Of a stretch of DNA of 64,000 nucleotides, positions 22,775-32,880 are shown piece after piece. The translations under genes and the position numbers were made by a program. Under the pieces are notes generated by a model. The model made no database searches, was not told the DNA's origin, and worked only from the letters and a program-made list of their open reading frames with translations. The stretch comes from Actinomycetota bacterium (GTDB taxonomy: Bacteria > Actinomycetota > Actinomycetes > Nanopelagicales > Nanopelagicaceae), in NCBI GenBank assembly GCA_009726135.1, contig WLIQ01000001.1:29056-93055 (forward strand). The letters are read 5' to 3'. Every line of letters starts with the position of its first letter. The stretch's first letter is position 1.

Positions 22775-23296
22775 CTACCAAGCTGCTGCGATTTCATCTC
22801 GCGTCAAATTCAATAACTGTGGCAGCACTTTAGTCTTGCCAATAATCGGCATGAAATTAGCGTCACCACTCCATCGAGGAACAACGTGCTGATGTATATG
22901 CTCTGCAACCCCTGCTCCGGATATTGCCCCTTGATTCATACCTAGGTTAAATCCGGCAGGTGCTGAAACTTTACGAATTGTTTTCATAGCGTGAGCAGTC
23001 AGTGCAGAAATTTCACTTCTTTCGTCATCACTTAAATCAGTCAAATCAGCGACATGGCGATATGCGCATACCAACAAGTGCCCAGGGTTATATGGATATA
23101 AATTCATCACAACGAAAGCCGTACTGCCTCGGTGAACTATTAATCCTTCTGAATCACTTAATGTAGGAATTCTGCAAAAGGGACACTCCACATCGTTGCC
23201 TTCTAATGGCCGGTTTTCACCACGTAAATACTCAAGGCGATGTGGTGCCCACAGGCGTTGCCAACCATCAGGCATCCCTGCGCCATCAATATCCAT
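22775..23296 (-). CDS. HIT domain protein
   Basis: CPFCRIP, NLYPYNPGHLLV, HIHQHVVPRW. Confidence 0.93.
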   Translation of the reverse strand: MDIDGAGMPDGWQRLWAPHRLEYLRGENRPLEGNDVECPFCRIPTLSDSEGLIVHRGSTAFVVMNLYPYNPGHLLVCAYRHVADLTDLSDDERSEISALTAHAMKTIRKVSAPAGFNLGMNQGAISGAGVAEHIHQHVVPRWSGDANFMPIIGKTKVLPQLLNLTRDEIAAAW

Positions 23297-23298
23297 GA

Positions 23299-25281
23299 TT
23301 AAACCTGGGTGCGTTCAGATACAGTTTTTTGAATTTCGGCAATCGCTTGCGCAATTGGGATTCCATTTTTCTGTTCACCATTGCGATAGCGGAATGAGAC
23401 AGCACCTGCTGCCATATCTTCCTCACCAGCAATAACCATAAATGGAACTTTCTGCATCTGTGCGTTTCGTACCTTTTTCTGCATACGATCATCGGAGGCA
23501 TCTAGCTCGGCGCGGATTCCAGCCTTCTTCATCTGCTTAATTACATCGGCTAAATAATCAGCAAAGGCTTCTGCAACTGGAATGCCAACTGCCTGGACTG
23601 GCGCAAGCCATGGTGGGAACGCTCCTGAATAGTGTTCAGTGAGAACACCAAAGAATCGTTCAATAGATCCAAACAATGCACGGTGAATCATGACAGGACG
23701 TTGGCGTGAGCCATCAGCTGCTGAATACTCAAGTTCAAATCGTTGCGGCAGTTGAAAATCCACTTGAATCGTTGACATCTGCCATGTGCGCCCAATGGCA
23801 TCTTTAGCTTGTACTGATATTTTCGGACCATAAAAAGCTGCGCCATCTTCATCTAAAACAAGTTCTAAGTTTTGCGCAACCGCTGCTTTTCGTAGGGTCT
23901 CGGTTGCTTCCTGCCAATCTGCGTCTTCTCCTACAAATTTTTCAGGATTTTTCGTAGAAAGTTCGAGATAGAAATCATTGAGACCATAGTCACGCAGCAA
24001 ATTGAGAACGAAAGTCAATAATGAATCCAGCTCATCAGCCATCTGTTCCTTTGTGCAGTAGATATGCGCGTCATCTTGCGTGAAGCCACGTGCACGCGTG
24101 ATGCCGTGAAGTACACCTGATTTTTCATAGCGATAGACCGTTCCAAATTCGAATAAGCGAAGCGGAAGCTCACGATAAGAGCGTTGACGAGCCTGGAAAA
24201 TTAAGTTGTGGAAGGGGCAGTTCATTGGCTTCATGTAGTACTGCTGGCCAGGTTTCTTTATAGTTCCATCTGCATGGAGTTCTTCGTCCATAATCATTGG
24301 TGGGTACATGCCTTCGGAATACCAATCCAAGTGGCCAGATTTTTCAAAGAGCGCTGCCTTGGTTAAGTGAGGCGAATAAACAAATTCATAATCTTCTTCT
24401 TCATGGCGCTTGCGCGAATAATCTTCCATCGCCCGGCGGATGATTCCTCCCTTAGGGTGAAACACTGCAAGACCAGAACCAATCTCTTCGGGAAATGAAA
24501 AGAGATCGAGTTCAGTTCCTAAACGGCGATGGTCGCGCTTTTCAGCTTCAGCTAAAAGTTCAAGATGGGCATTGAGTTCATCTTGTGAAGGCCATGCTGT
24601 TCCATAAATTCGTTGCAACATCGGATTTTTTTCAGATCCGCGCCAATACGCCGCCGCACTTCGCATTAATTTAAATGCAGGAATGAGTTTTGTTGAAGGC
24701 AGATGTGGACCTCGACAGAGATCGCCCCACACAGGATTTCCATCACGGCCTAAGTTGTCATAAATAGTGAGCTCTGCTCCCCCAACTTCCACACTTGCTT
24801 CTTCACCTGCTGGACCTTTTATGCCAATGAGTTCACATTTGTAAGGCTCGTGGGCAAGTTCTGCCAAGGCCTCAGTTTCGCTAACGACACGACGGCGAAA
24901 ACGTTGGCCGTCTTTAACAATCTTGCGCATTGTACTTTCAATCTTGATTAAATCCTCTGGATTAAAAGGAACCTTAGGATCAAAATCGTAATAAAAACCA
25001 TCCTTTATCGGCGGGCCAATTCCAAGTTTTGTCTCTGCATATATCTCTTGCACCGCTTGCGCCATTACGTGAGCAGTTGAATGTCGAAGCACAAAGAGCC
25101 CGTCAGGTGAAGAGATTAAGACTGATTCAATAACATCGCCATCTTTGAGATCTGTCCACAAATCTTTGAGGGCGCCATTAATGCGACAAACCACTACATC
25201 TTTGTTTTCGGCAAATAAGTGCGTAGGGCGTTGATCTACTTCTATGGAGCGCGATGCGCCATCAACGGTTACCTGAATCAT
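23299..25281 (-). CDS. thrS: threonyl-tRNA synthetase
   Basis: TGS domain, [35 protein letters not shown]. Confidence 0.98.
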   Translation of the reverse strand: MIQVTVDGASRSIEVDQRPTHLFAENKDVVVCRINGALKDLWTDLKDGDVIESVLISSPDGLFVLRHSTAHVMAQAVQEIYAETKLGIGPPIKDGFYYDFDPKVPFNPEDLIKIESTMRKIVKDGQRFRRRVVSETEALAELAHEPYKCELIGIKGPAGEEASVEVGGAELTIYDNLGRDGNPVWGDLCRGPHLPSTKLIPAFKLMRSAAAYWRGSEKNPMLQRIYGTAWPSQDELNAHLELLAEAEKRDHRRLGTELDLFSFPEEIGSGLAVFHPKGGIIRRAMEDYSRKRHEEEDYEFVYSPHLTKAALFEKSGHLDWYSEGMYPPMIMDEELHADGTIKKPGQQYYMKPMNCPFHNLIFQARQRSYRELPLRLFEFGTVYRYEKSGVLHGITRARGFTQDDAHIYCTKEQMADELDSLLTFVLNLLRDYGLNDFYLELSTKNPEKFVGEDADWQEATETLRKAAVAQNLELVLDEDGAAFYGPKISVQAKDAIGRTWQMSTIQVDFQLPQRFELEYSAADGSRQRPVMIHRALFGSIERFFGVLTEHYSGAFPPWLAPVQAVGIPVAEAFADYLADVIKQMKKAGIRAELDASDDRMQKKVRNAQMQKVPFMVIAGEEDMAAGAVSFRYRNGEQKNGIPIAQAIAEIQKTVSERTQV

Positions 25282-25285
25282 CTGC

Positions 25286-26038
25286 CTAGCCTACCGAATA
25301 CTTATGAGCCAACGACGCAATTTCTTCTCCGAACGCGTGCGAAAGATGCAATGGCCTTGATTCAATGGAAGAAATCGCATGAGATAAACGCAAGCTACTT
25401 ATGAAGAAGGCTGAAGTGATTTGTGAAACCCGTTCGGCCGAGATGCTCTCAACGGCTACTAGCTTGTTCTCAATCAATATTTCGCGAATGATTCCTGGCA
25501 GCACGCAATCAGAAGTTGGTGGCGTAACCCAAACTCCATCAATATAGCCAATGAGATTCGTGACCGAACCTTCGCAGATGTTTCCCTCAGGGTTGATTGT
25601 GATTGCATCATCAAAACCAGAAAGCCGAGCCTGCTCAAGAATGTCAATGCGATGCGTGTACGGAAATCTTTTGTGAATATCGCCGACGACTGGCTGTGGA
25701 TGAATCCGAACATCGCAGGTCTTTGATTGTTCGGTATACGGCATGTGTACCGCAAGCCAGTTAGATTCATTATCGAAGCTAATCCGTAGCATCCCTAAAC
25801 CTTGCGGAACTACAGCGAATAGGTCTACGACACTCTGTGAAATCTGTTTAGCGTCTGGAATCTCAATACCAAGTTCATGTGCACTTCTGTGCGCTCGTGC
25901 AATATGTCGATCCAACGAAAATGCGCGATTGCCCACGGTCTTTATCGTTTCAAAAATTCCTTCACCATCAAGCCAACCTGAAGCGGTTGCAGGTACTTGG
26001 CTAATGTCCTGTAGATGAGCGTTATAAATGACTTTCAT
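25286..26038 (-). CDS. pabC: aminotransferase class IV, probable aminodeoxychorismate lyase
   Basis: [25 protein letters not shown]; overlaps pabB. Confidence 0.75.
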   Translation of the reverse strand: MKVIYNAHLQDISQVPATASGWLDGEGIFETIKTVGNRAFSLDRHIARAHRSAHELGIEIPDAKQISQSVVDLFAVVPQGLGMLRISFDNESNWLAVHMPYTEQSKTCDVRIHPQPVVGDIHKRFPYTHRIDILEQARLSGFDDAITINPEGNICEGSVTNLIGYIDGVWVTPPTSDCVLPGIIREILIENKLVAVESISAERVSQITSAFFISSLRLSHAISSIESRPLHLSHAFGEEIASLAHKYSVG

Positions 26039-27087
26039 AATTCACCGCCGGCAAGTGAGACTAGGCGTCTGGCTTTAAGTTGCGTCTCTTCCCATTCAGC
26101 TGCAGGTTGACTGGGCCACGTTATCCCCGCGCCTGTGCCAAAGCGCAACTTGTCATCTTTAAAGAAAATGCGAATAGCAACTGAGAGTTCGCAGGTATCT
26201 CCTTGTACCCAACCCAGTACTCCGCAATACGGCCCACGTATTCCTTCATTTTCATGAATGACCGAAACCGCAGATGATTTCGGCGCTCCGCTTATTGAAC
26301 CTGGTGGACTAAGTAATGTAAAAATCTGCGACCACGTTGTGTCTTGCGCTAACTCACCTTCAATATCAGAGACTAAATGCACTAAACCAGGGTGGACTTC
26401 AGTTGAAAGTAATCGCGGGACGGATACCGTTCCACTTTTGCAAATTTGCCCCAAATCATTTCTCATCAGATCAACGATCATGATGTTCTCAGCCCTATCT
26501 TTTACACCAAAATCAGTAGAGCCAACTGGCGCTGTTCCCTTAATAGGTGATGTGCGTATTCGATTTCCCTCTCGTTTCAAGAATAGTTCTGGTGAAGCCG
26601 AGGCGATATTGATACCTGGGGCTTCAAGGTATGAGGCCCAAGGCGCTGGATTACCTTCCAACAAGACGCTAAATAAACCACGTAAATTTTCGGTATCAGT
26701 GTCAATAGAAATTTCTCTACAAGCATTTACTTGATATACCCACCCTTGTGCGATGAAGTCTTGTATGCGCTGAACATAAGTGACATATTCATTCTCACTT
26801 GCACTGCTACTCCATGTTCCATCAATTTTTTTCCAAGGTGTTTGCGGAAACTCTGAAGTACTAACGTCATCAAACTTGAATGCCTGAAACTTTCCTTCAA
26901 ATGTTGTTGAGACTGCCCAGAATCCTCCATCGGCTAAACAAGCAGGATCATCTGAAACCTGTGACAGGCCAGTTGCCAACCGCCCATTCATCCAAAAAAT
27001 AGGCGCATTGGGCGATGAACTCACAAGGTAACGGTATCCATTGATTTCCCACTTTGGCGCTATGGCCTCACCTACGATAGATTTCAC
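26035..27087 (-). CDS. pabB: aminodeoxychorismate synthase component I
   Basis: FVQRIQDFIAQGWVYQVNACRE-type and SASPELFLKREGNRIRTSPIKGT chorismate-binding motifs; ORF 5' extension runs antisense through tRNA-Gly, so start placed at GTG 27085-27087 (uncertain). Confidence 0.85.
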   Translation of the reverse strand: MKSIVGEAIAPKWEINGYRYLVSSSPNAPIFWMNGRLATGLSQVSDDPACLADGGFWAVSTTFEGKFQAFKFDDVSTSEFPQTPWKKIDGTWSSSASENEYVTYVQRIQDFIAQGWVYQVNACREISIDTDTENLRGLFSVLLEGNPAPWASYLEAPGINIASASPELFLKREGNRIRTSPIKGTAPVGSTDFGVKDRAENIMIVDLMRNDLGQICKSGTVSVPRLLSTEVHPGLVHLVSDIEGELAQDTTWSQIFTLLSPPGSISGAPKSSAVSVIHENEGIRGPYCGVLGWVQGDTCELSVAIRIFFKDDKLRFGTGAGITWPSQPAAEWEETQLKARRLVSLAGGEL

Positions 27088-27093
27088 CTCCTC

Positions 27094-27166
27094 GCGGACG
27101 TAGCGCAGTTGGTAGCGCGGAACCTTGCCAAGGTTCAGGTCGCCGGTTCGAACCCGGTCGTCCGCT
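27094..27166 (+). tRNA. tRNA-Gly (anticodon GCC)
   Basis: acceptor GCGGACG/CGTCCGC, anticodon arm GAACC-TTGCCAA-GGTTC, TTCGAAC T loop. Confidence 0.96.
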
Positions 27167-27178
27167 CTCAAAACTTAT

Positions 27179-27214
27179 CGCCGTTCACGTTAAAAATGAG
27201 CGGCGTTAGTTTTT
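27179..27214 (+). terminator. candidate hairpin with T-tract between tRNA-Gly and tRNA-Cys
   Basis: CGCCGTTCA-cgttaaaaa-TGAGCGGCG (9 bp, one G-U) followed by TTAGTTTTT. Confidence 0.5.
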
Positions 27215-27285
27215 GGTCGGATGGCCGAGAGGCGAGGCAAGGGACTGCAAATCCCTCTACACGGGTTCAAATCCCGTTCCGACCT
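27215..27285 (+). tRNA. tRNA-Cys (anticodon GCA); CCA encoded at 27286-27288
   Basis: acceptor GGTCGGA/TCCGACC, anticodon arm AGGGA-CTGCAAA-TCCCT, TTCAAAT T loop. Confidence 0.96.
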
Positions 27286-27316
27286 CCATTATTAAAACAA
27301 GTTAAAGGAAGCGTTC

Positions 27317-27655
27317 ATGAGCGATGACATCAGACCGTGGGGTCGCTATGAAATCTTGTCAGAAAGCTCAGATCACAAAGTAAAGCGAATCATCGTTAAT
27401 GCTGGTGCTCGCTTTTCCTATCAACGCCACCAACATCGTGCAGAACATTGGTTCATCGTCAGTGGTCAAGCGAAAGTAACGCACAATGGCGTTGATGTTG
27501 AAATGGCTGCTGGTGGTTCAATTGATATCGCCAAAGGTGATCTCCATCGATTAGCAAACATTGGCACAGAGCCAGTTGTTTTTATTGAGGTGCAAAGTGG
27601 CTCATACTTTGGCGAAGACGATATTGAGCGTATTGAGGATGATTACAACCGCTAA
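27317..27655 (+). CDS. cupin domain protein, type II mannose-6-phosphate isomerase-like
   Basis: RPWGRYEIL...RFSYQRHQHRAEHWFIVSGQAKV...GDLHRLANIG. Confidence 0.85.
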   Translation: MSDDIRPWGRYEILSESSDHKVKRIIVNAGARFSYQRHQHRAEHWFIVSGQAKVTHNGVDVEMAAGGSIDIAKGDLHRLANIGTEPVVFIEVQSGSYFGEDDIERIEDDYNR

Positions 27656-27698
27656 TTGCGGCCGTAATTTCGTGGGGTATGATTCCTCACTCAAGCAA

Positions 27699-27770
27699 GG
27701 ATCGTTGGCTCAGCGGTAGAGCACCACATTGACATTGTGGGGGTCACTGGTTCGATCCCAGTACGGTCCA
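27699..27770 (+). tRNA. tRNA-Val (anticodon GAC)
   Basis: acceptor GGATCGT/ACGGTCC, anticodon arm CCACA-TTGACAT-TGTGG, TTCGATC T loop. Confidence 0.95.
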
Positions 27771-27842
27771 CTTCAGTAAGTTCATCAAGGCGCAAACAAA
27801 ACTATCGGAATGCGCTCATTGTCAGCCGATACAATTTCTACT

Positions 27843-29189
27843 ATGAAATCCCCAACTAAAAAACCTATTGCCCGCGTGGTTAATAGGGTGGAACGTGCCG
27901 TAGGGCGGCGCGATCTAGTTTTGGCTCGCAAAAGTATTCGCGATTCAGTTGTCTCACTTGCCGGATTACTGGGTTGTCCAGTGCGCAATGAAGATGGCCG
28001 TGAAATTGGCCGCTTAGTTGATGTCGTAGTTCGACATGGGCAGGATGCTTATCCCCCAGTCTCAGGATTAATTGTAAAAGTCGGATTGCGTAAATCTTTT
28101 ATTGATGGTGCGCGAATCGCAAAGCTGGGCCGCAATGAAATCCAACTATCGTCTACAACAATCAACTTAACGGATTACAAACGCCGCAGCGATGAATCCT
28201 TATTGGACGCAGATGTGCTCGACCATCAAATTGTTGATGTGAATGGGTTGCGCGTTGTGCGATCCTCTGATCTTTATCTAGCACCACTTGATAAAGAGAT
28301 TCGAGTGGTTGGTGTAGATATCTCCTTCGTGACTTTTCTTCGCCGAATCTTTCCTGGTGCCCTTGGTCGCAGGGCTACCCCACAACATGTTTTGGACTGG
28401 GCAACCGTTGCATCCCTGGCCGATACTTCAGGAGTAGTAAAAACTTCAGGTTCAAAGACTGCGCTCTCACAACTTCGCCCTGCTGACCTAGCCGATTTAA
28501 TTGAAGATCTCGCCGGCCGTGAACAAAACGCACTCATCGAAATGTTGGATCCTGAGTTGGCAGCTGATGCACTTGAGGAAATGGAAGATGAAGAGTTGCA
28601 AGGACTGCTTCGCGGTTTAAGCGAAGGCCGCGCCGCCGAACTACTTAGCCGCATGGAACCAGATGAGTCTGCAGAAGTTCTGCGTGATTTAGATGATGAG
28701 CACCGCGAAGATATTTTGAAAGCAATGGATTCAAAGATGGCAAAGCAGTTACGTCAGTTGATTGCTTTCGATGAAACTTTGGCTGGTGGAATTATGACTA
28801 GCCACATGGTTTTTGCTCAAGAAAATGAGACTGTGAACCAGGCGTTAGTTCGCCTGGTTGAAAACCGCGACCGAGACGTCTCTGACGGCGTGATCATGGT
28901 TGATTCAAAAGGCAAGTTGATGGATCACATTGCAATTATTGAACTTGTTGCCGCTAAACCCACCGCTCTTTTGAGCACGTTAATGGGACCGCCCTACCCA
29001 ACGGCCGTGAACATCGATTCACCATTAGAAGAAGTGATCGAAGAGTTCTCTAATAACCGTGGGGCCTCAATCGTGGTCATTGATGAAAAAGGCAAGCCGG
29101 TTGGCCGCATCTTGGCTGATGATTTAGTTGATGCACTCAAGCCAGAGGAACAACATGGATTGTCTAAGGGAACCGGTGCGCTCTCATGA
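27843..29189 (+). CDS. PRC-barrel + MgtE_N + CBS domain protein lacking a transmembrane channel domain
   Basis: GRLVDVVVRHGQ (PRC-like), LRPADLADLIEDLAGREQNALIEMLDPELAADALEEM (MgtE_N), two CBS-like segments; start moved to MKSPTKKP. Confidence 0.8.
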   Translation: MKSPTKKPIARVVNRVERAVGRRDLVLARKSIRDSVVSLAGLLGCPVRNEDGREIGRLVDVVVRHGQDAYPPVSGLIVKVGLRKSFIDGARIAKLGRNEIQLSSTTINLTDYKRRSDESLLDADVLDHQIVDVNGLRVVRSSDLYLAPLDKEIRVVGVDISFVTFLRRIFPGALGRRATPQHVLDWATVASLADTSGVVKTSGSKTALSQLRPADLADLIEDLAGREQNALIEMLDPELAADALEEMEDEELQGLLRGLSEGRAAELLSRMEPDESAEVLRDLDDEHREDILKAMDSKMAKQLRQLIAFDETLAGGIMTSHMVFAQENETVNQALVRLVENRDRDVSDGVIMVDSKGKLMDHIAIIELVAAKPTALLSTLMGPPYPTAVNIDSPLEEVIEEFSNNRGASIVVIDEKGKPVGRILADDLVDALKPEEQHGLSKGTGALS

Positions 29190-30421
29190 CAACTCAACGC
29201 AAAATTCGTTTAGCTGCATTGCTCTCAGTCATGGGTCCAGGAATCATTGCTGGACTTTCCGATGATGATCCAGCTGGTATCACCACATATTCGCAACTGG
29301 GTGCAAAATTTGGATACCAAATGTTGTGGGTTCTGGTCATCTCCACGATTGCATTAATTATTTTCCAAGATTTAGGGGCTCGCATTGGCGTCGTTACTCG
29401 CCAAGGACTCATCGGTTTAGTGCGTCAAAAATACGGGGCTCGCTCTGGAACTCTTAGTGCCAGCGCTTTAATCATCGCAAACTTTGGAACACTCACCGCT
29501 GAATTTGCCGGTATTGCAGTTGCCGGAGAGCTCTTTGGCTTTTCACGTTTTGTAACCGTTCCTGCTGGAGCATTAGTTGTTTCATTCCTTGTATTACGTG
29601 GTTCTTTTGCCAATGTTGAAAAGGTTTTCTTTGCACTATCAGCAGTATTCATTTCTTACATCATTGCTGGCTTCATGGCCCACCCTGATTGGGGCCAAGC
29701 AGCACGTGGCGTTTTTGTCCCGTCAATGCCATTTACTCATGATGCGATCTACTTAGCGACGGCTACCTTAGGTACAACACTTGCGCCTTGGGGTCTGGCA
29801 TTTATTCAGTCGTATGCTGTTGATAAGCGTTTAACACGCGATGATTTAAAACTGCTGCGTATTGATGTGTGGACGGGATCATTGCTAACAGGAATTATTG
29901 GTTTCTTCGTGATCATTACCTGTGCCGCAACTTTAAACAAAGAAGGTCAGACAAACATCACCGATGCCGCGCAGGCTGCACGCGCATTAGAACCATTAGC
30001 CGGCACAATGGCTAAAGCTCTTTTCGCAATTGGCTTAGTGGGAGCAGCTCTTCTTGCTGCATCAATCTTGCCTTTATCAACTGCTTATTCGGTAGGCGAC
30101 TTAACTGGGCAACCGGCAGCACTCGATGATGGTCCGAAAGAAGCACCGCTATTTTATGCAACTTTTGGTGTAATGACCCTTTTTGCTGCTGGATTAATTC
30201 TGATACCTGGGTTGCCGTTAATTAAGGTATTAGTTTTCACTCAGATTCTTAATGCTATTTTGCTTCTACCCCTTCTAATATTTATGTACGGAATATCTAA
30301 AGATGAACGCCTCATGGGTGAGTTCGCCTCAAGTTCTCGCATGCGCGGCGTTTATGCCTTCATTATTTCGTTGGTTTCAATCTGCGTTCTGGCACTTCTC
30401 TGGTTCACAATAAAACCTTAA
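29186..30421 (+). CDS. NRAMP-family divalent metal transporter with non-canonical metal-site motifs
   Basis: GPGIIAGLSDDDPAGITTYSQLG and TLAPWGLAFIQSY; hydrophobic polytopic protein; ATGA overlap with preceding CDS. Confidence 0.8.
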   Translation: MTTQRKIRLAALLSVMGPGIIAGLSDDDPAGITTYSQLGAKFGYQMLWVLVISTIALIIFQDLGARIGVVTRQGLIGLVRQKYGARSGTLSASALIIANFGTLTAEFAGIAVAGELFGFSRFVTVPAGALVVSFLVLRGSFANVEKVFFALSAVFISYIIAGFMAHPDWGQAARGVFVPSMPFTHDAIYLATATLGTTLAPWGLAFIQSYAVDKRLTRDDLKLLRIDVWTGSLLTGIIGFFVIITCAATLNKEGQTNITDAAQAARALEPLAGTMAKALFAIGLVGAALLAASILPLSTAYSVGDLTGQPAALDDGPKEAPLFYATFGVMTLFAAGLILIPGLPLIKVLVFTQILNAILLLPLLIFMYGISKDERLMGEFASSSRMRGVYAFIISLVSICVLALLWFTIKP

Positions 30422-31209
30422 TTCGACCGAAGAGTTAATCCTTCGATAAAAGTAAGTGAGTTTTGAAAAATCAATTCCTGGTCATAATCCAATGTAGCAA
30501 CGTGATAACTATTTACTAACTCGATTCGTGATTTATTTGAGGACCCTAAGCCAGCCATAATAATTTCAGTATTTGAAACAGGCAAAGTGTGATCTTCTAC
30601 AGAATGAAATAACTGAACCGGAACAGAAATTTTGCTTAAATTTTTGCGAGTTATCTTGAGCATTTTTAAAAGTTCATACACGCCGCGAGTCGGTAAGGCG
30701 TCATATCCGTGCTCTGTAATTCCAGGGCGCTTGATGTCGTTTCCTACGCTGGACCTAAGTTTTTGAAAATTAGAAATTACGTAAGCCAATTGATGCGGCA
30801 TATAAGCCACATGAATCATTGGATTTACCAAAATAATTCCTGACAATCGGTCATTATGGGTAAGCGAAATATTAAGAGCTGTTCCGCCGCCCATTGATAA
30901 GCCTGCGATAAAAACGTGGTCGCAAGTTTTATAGAGTTTATTTAACTCAGCTTCAACCTTGGCGGGCCACTCTTGCCATTTCACTTTGTTTAGATTTTCA
31001 GGCTTTGTTCCATGCCCGGGAAGCATTGGGACGCTAACGGTGTATCCCTTGCCATTGAGAAATTCTCCCCACGGGCGCATCGATGGTGGTGCTCCAGTAA
31101 ATCCATGAACAAGTAACACTCCAATGCGAGCATTTTTGCCTGAGCCCTGCGCTGACCAATCTTGCATCCAACCTGGGGGTGCGCTTTCAACTGCCATACC
31201 AGTAACCAT
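30418..31209 (-). CDS. alpha/beta hydrolase (carboxylesterase/monoacylglycerol lipase-like)
   Basis: GVLLVHGFTGAPPSMRPWGEFL, GLSMGGGTALN, VEDHTLPVSNTE; start uncertain (31209 or 31245). Confidence 0.85.
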   Translation of the reverse strand: MVTGMAVESAPPGWMQDWSAQGSGKNARIGVLLVHGFTGAPPSMRPWGEFLNGKGYTVSVPMLPGHGTKPENLNKVKWQEWPAKVEAELNKLYKTCDHVFIAGLSMGGGTALNISLTHNDRLSGIILVNPMIHVAYMPHQLAYVISNFQKLRSSVGNDIKRPGITEHGYDALPTRGVYELLKMLKITRKNLSKISVPVQLFHSVEDHTLPVSNTEIIMAGLGSSNKSRIELVNSYHVATLDYDQELIFQNSLTFIEGLTLRSN

Positions 31210-31222
31210 ACGCGGACTGTCA

Positions 31223-31849
31223 ATGACAGTGCAATCACTTACCATTACCGCTGTGCACCTTTCGCAAACAACTTTCGTTGTAGTTGATCTTGAGACCTCT
31301 GGTGCTGCACCTTCTACTGGCGCCGGTATTACTGAAATCGGCGCGGTCAAAGTATGTGGCGGAGAGATAATTGGTGAGTTTCAAAGCTTTGTAAATCCTG
31401 GTGTTCCTATTTCATCCTTCATCACACAGCTCACCGGGATAACGGATGAGATGCTTTTCGACGCTCCTCAAATAGGAGAAATTTTCCCTTCGTTCATTGA
31501 ATTCTTAGGGCCAGAAAATGAGAACGTACTAGTTGCCCACAACGCGCCATTTGATATTGGATTTTTAAAAGCAGCCGCAGTTCATCTTGAGTATCCCTGG
31601 CCCAACCATCATGTTGCCGACACTGCCCGACTCGCTCGCTATGTTCTTACAAAAGATGAAGTCATCAACTGCAAATTAGCTACGTTGGCCGAGTTCTTTG
31701 GCGCAACTACTTCACCTACTCACAGAGCTCTAGATGATGCGCGAGCCACAGTAGATGTATTGCACGGAATCATTGAAAGATTGGGTGGATTTGGTATCAC
31801 TACTTTGCCAGAGTTTAAAAAAGTTAAGAAGAGGCTAGTTTCTGGGTAA
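31223..31849 (+). CDS. DnaQ-like exonuclease (DNA polymerase III epsilon-type)
   Basis: TFVVVDLETSGAAPSTGAGITEIGAV, VAHNAPFDIGFL, HRALDDARATVDVL. Confidence 0.9.
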   Translation: MTVQSLTITAVHLSQTTFVVVDLETSGAAPSTGAGITEIGAVKVCGGEIIGEFQSFVNPGVPISSFITQLTGITDEMLFDAPQIGEIFPSFIEFLGPENENVLVAHNAPFDIGFLKAAAVHLEYPWPNHHVADTARLARYVLTKDEVINCKLATLAEFFGATTSPTHRALDDARATVDVLHGIIERLGGFGITTLPEFKKVKKRLVSG

Positions 31850-32870
31850 GTTCTGCCCACTTGGCTACTAGTTCAGTCGCAGCACCACTATCAATTGCCT
31901 GCGTTGCTTTTTCGATACCAGCCGAAATTCGATCATGCAATGACACATCCATTGCACCTTCATAGGCAGCTATCGCAGCGGCGGCGTTGAGTACAACGGC
32001 ATCACGTGGAGCACCTTTTTCACCGTCGAAAATTGCGGTGGAGATCCGCGCATTTTCAACTGCGTCTCCCCCGACTAAGGCCGAGATAGGTGCACGTTTG
32101 ATACCGAAATCAAGAGGGTCCAGCAGATCGCTCGATATTTGCCCATTACCAATTGTTAAAACAGAGGTTGTTGTTGCCAAGGTAATTTCGTCGATTCCAT
32201 CATCGCCACGGAAAACAAAGCCATCTACGCCTTTTTCGACAAGAACTTGCGCCATTACTAAGTGCATTCGATCATTTGCTACACCGATAGCTGCAGCCTT
32301 TGGCCGTGCAGGATTTGCCAGTGGACCCAGAATATTAAAAACTGTTGGTACACCTAACTCTTTGCGAGCAGGCGCAGCAAATTTCATAGCTGGGTGAAAA
32401 ACTGGAGCGAAACAGAAACCAATTCCTAGGGCATGAAATGTAGTTTCTACACCTTTGCCGTCCAGGGTTATGGCAATTCCCAGAGCTTCCAATAAGTCAG
32501 CCGCACCAGATTTAGAAGAAGCTGCTCGATTCCCGTGCTTGATAACTTTAGCGCCAGCTGCTGCTGCAATAATTGCCGCCGTTGTTGAAATATTTATTGT
32601 GTGTGCACCATCTCCGCCAGTTCCTACAGTGTCGACGGCGCGCTCAGTAATTGAAATAGGCGCTGAATGCTCGTACATCTGGGCAACTAATGCGCCGACT
32701 TCCTCAGAAGTTTCACCTTTTGTTTTTAATGCAATCAGAAACTTTTTAATTATTTCGGTATCTGCATTTCCTTCAAGAATCTGCTTCATGCACCATTGAA
32801 CATCTTTCGGTTCAAGATTTTGACCAACTTCTAGAGTGGAAAAATATTGATCCCACTGAGTCTGCGACAT
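31824..32870 (-). CDS. trpD: anthranilate phosphoribosyltransferase
   Basis: DTVGTGGDGAHTINISTTAA, KHGNRAASSKSGAADLLEALG, LGPLANPARP. Confidence 0.96.
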   Translation of the reverse strand: MSQTQWDQYFSTLEVGQNLEPKDVQWCMKQILEGNADTEIIKKFLIALKTKGETSEEVGALVAQMYEHSAPISITERAVDTVGTGGDGAHTINISTTAAIIAAAAGAKVIKHGNRAASSKSGAADLLEALGIAITLDGKGVETTFHALGIGFCFAPVFHPAMKFAAPARKELGVPTVFNILGPLANPARPKAAAIGVANDRMHLVMAQVLVEKGVDGFVFRGDDGIDEITLATTTSVLTIGNGQISSDLLDPLDFGIKRAPISALVGGDAVENARISTAIFDGEKGAPRDAVVLNAAAAIAAYEGAMDVSLHDRISAGIEKATQAIDSGAATELVAKWAELTQKLASS

Positions 32871-32880
32871 GATTACCTAT

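Noticed and set aside
26258-26734. 158-aa plus-strand ORF inside pabB
   Set aside because: Antisense shadow ORF of a conserved gene with no motif or start signal.
27094-27171. N-terminal ~28 residues of the 26035-27171 ORF as real PabB sequence
   Set aside because: They are the reverse complement of the tRNA-Gly gene.
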